A stretch of 64,000 bases of DNA from Variovorax sp. PAMC28562 (GTDB taxonomy: Bacteria > Pseudomonadota > Gammaproteobacteria > Burkholderiales > Burkholderiaceae_C): positions 3,238,501 to 3,302,500 of the forward strand of contig NZ_CP060296.1 in the NCBI RefSeq assembly GCF_014303735.1, in the 5' to 3' direction. Below are positions 63,832 to 64,000 of this stretch, in pieces. Under the pieces are notes generated by a model. It had not been told where the DNA came from and made no database searches. It saw only the letters and a list, made by a program, of their open reading frames with translations. Each line of letters starts with the position of its first letter. Position 1 is the first letter of the stretch. Made by a program: the position numbers and the translations under genes.

Positions 63832-64000
63832 TCAGTCGCAGCGAAACAGCACGCCTTGCTGCGCGTCCAGTGCTGCGTCTTCGGGCTTGACCAAACGAAA
63901 CGGCGCACCGTCTTTGGCGCAGAAAGCTTCGGCTTCTTGCTGAGTTGGCGCCTTCAGCAACCCGTCGTAGAGGCGGATGACGCCTGTGACGGGCACGCTG
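63832..64000 (-). CDS. C-terminal part of a hypothetical protein, cut by window end
   Basis: The frame reads from the right window edge to TGA at 63832-63834. It encodes VIRLYDGLLKAPTQQEAEAF and on to a terminal LFRCD, 56 residues in the window. A GTG at 63996 could be the start of a 53-residue protein, otherwise the gene begins beyond 64000. No family recognised. The clean frame and codon use typical of the region support it being coding. Confidence 0.5.
   Translation of the reverse strand, partial: SVPVTGVIRLYDGLLKAPTQQEAEAFCAKDGAPFRLVKPEDAALDAQQGVLFRCD

Overview
The window is GC-rich, densely coded bacterial DNA with short intergenic gaps. It carries a PHB-type 3-hydroxybutyrate dehydrogenase, a PhoX phosphatase, a TesA/YbbA divergent pair and several GGDEF/EAL proteins. 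This mix suggests a betaproteobacterium of the Burkholderiales, most like Comamonadaceae (Variovorax type). The taxonomic call is inference from gene content and composition; no rRNA or tRNA gene was seen.

Positions 1-28709 form one large exopolysaccharide (EPS) locus of the Wzx/Wzy type. Two homologous, colinear blocks encode the same five steps: GT4 glycosyltransferase, Wzy-like polymerase, Wzx flippase, a second GT4, and a GT2. Unit A is at 1-6243 (its first gene is cut by the window edge) and unit B at 14127-20331. Each unit is associated with its own Wzc-type tyrosine autokinase/chain-length protein (9628-11910 and 25237-27510, both leftward). The units differ in what follows the GT2. 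Unit A is followed by an AT-rich GT4, then an inverted third GT2 paralogue and another GT4. Unit B is followed by a pyruvyl transferase, a secreted glycosidase and an O-acyltransferase, with a second acyltransferase and galE on the opposite strand. A WcaJ-type initiating phosphotransferase (12716-14137) heads operon B. The 805-bp divergent region 11911-12715 between wzc A and wcaJ holds a near-consensus sigma-54 promoter, a 26-bp element present twice, and a long inverted repeat. Wza (outer-membrane exporter) and Wzb (phosphatase) are not in the window.

Composition changes along the locus. Unit A, the AT-rich insert and the 3' part of wzc A are lower in GC than unit B and the 5' part of wzc A. 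This suggests that the left ~11 kb arrived by horizontal transfer or from a different lineage, with a junction inside wzc A.

From 28.7 to 34.5 kb two cyclic-di-GMP enzymes flank an M20 peptidase: an MHYT-GGDEF-EAL membrane protein and a GAF-PAS-PAS-GGDEF protein. They are natural candidates to control EPS or biofilm, but this is only positional inference.

The rest (34.6-64 kb) is mostly single-gene housekeeping and accessory functions. In order: a CPA2 antiporter, a bacterial SET-domain protein, a CoA-transferase, cystathionine beta-lyase, TesA esterase with a YbbA-like ATPase, RlmB, DUF3237, an aldo/keto reductase, a two-gene chromate transporter, YihY, a CHRD lipoprotein, a patatin next to 3-hydroxybutyrate dehydrogenase, a MarR-GNAT fusion with a likely operator, YgiQ, a cold-shock/DUF1294 fusion, two LysR regulators around a dihydropyrimidinase, a Bax-inhibitor-1 family protein, a TerB-like protein, PhoX, an enoyl-CoA hydratase, a nitroreductase, and a very short remnant-like gene. 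No insertion sequence, transposase, CRISPR array, tRNA or rRNA was recognised.
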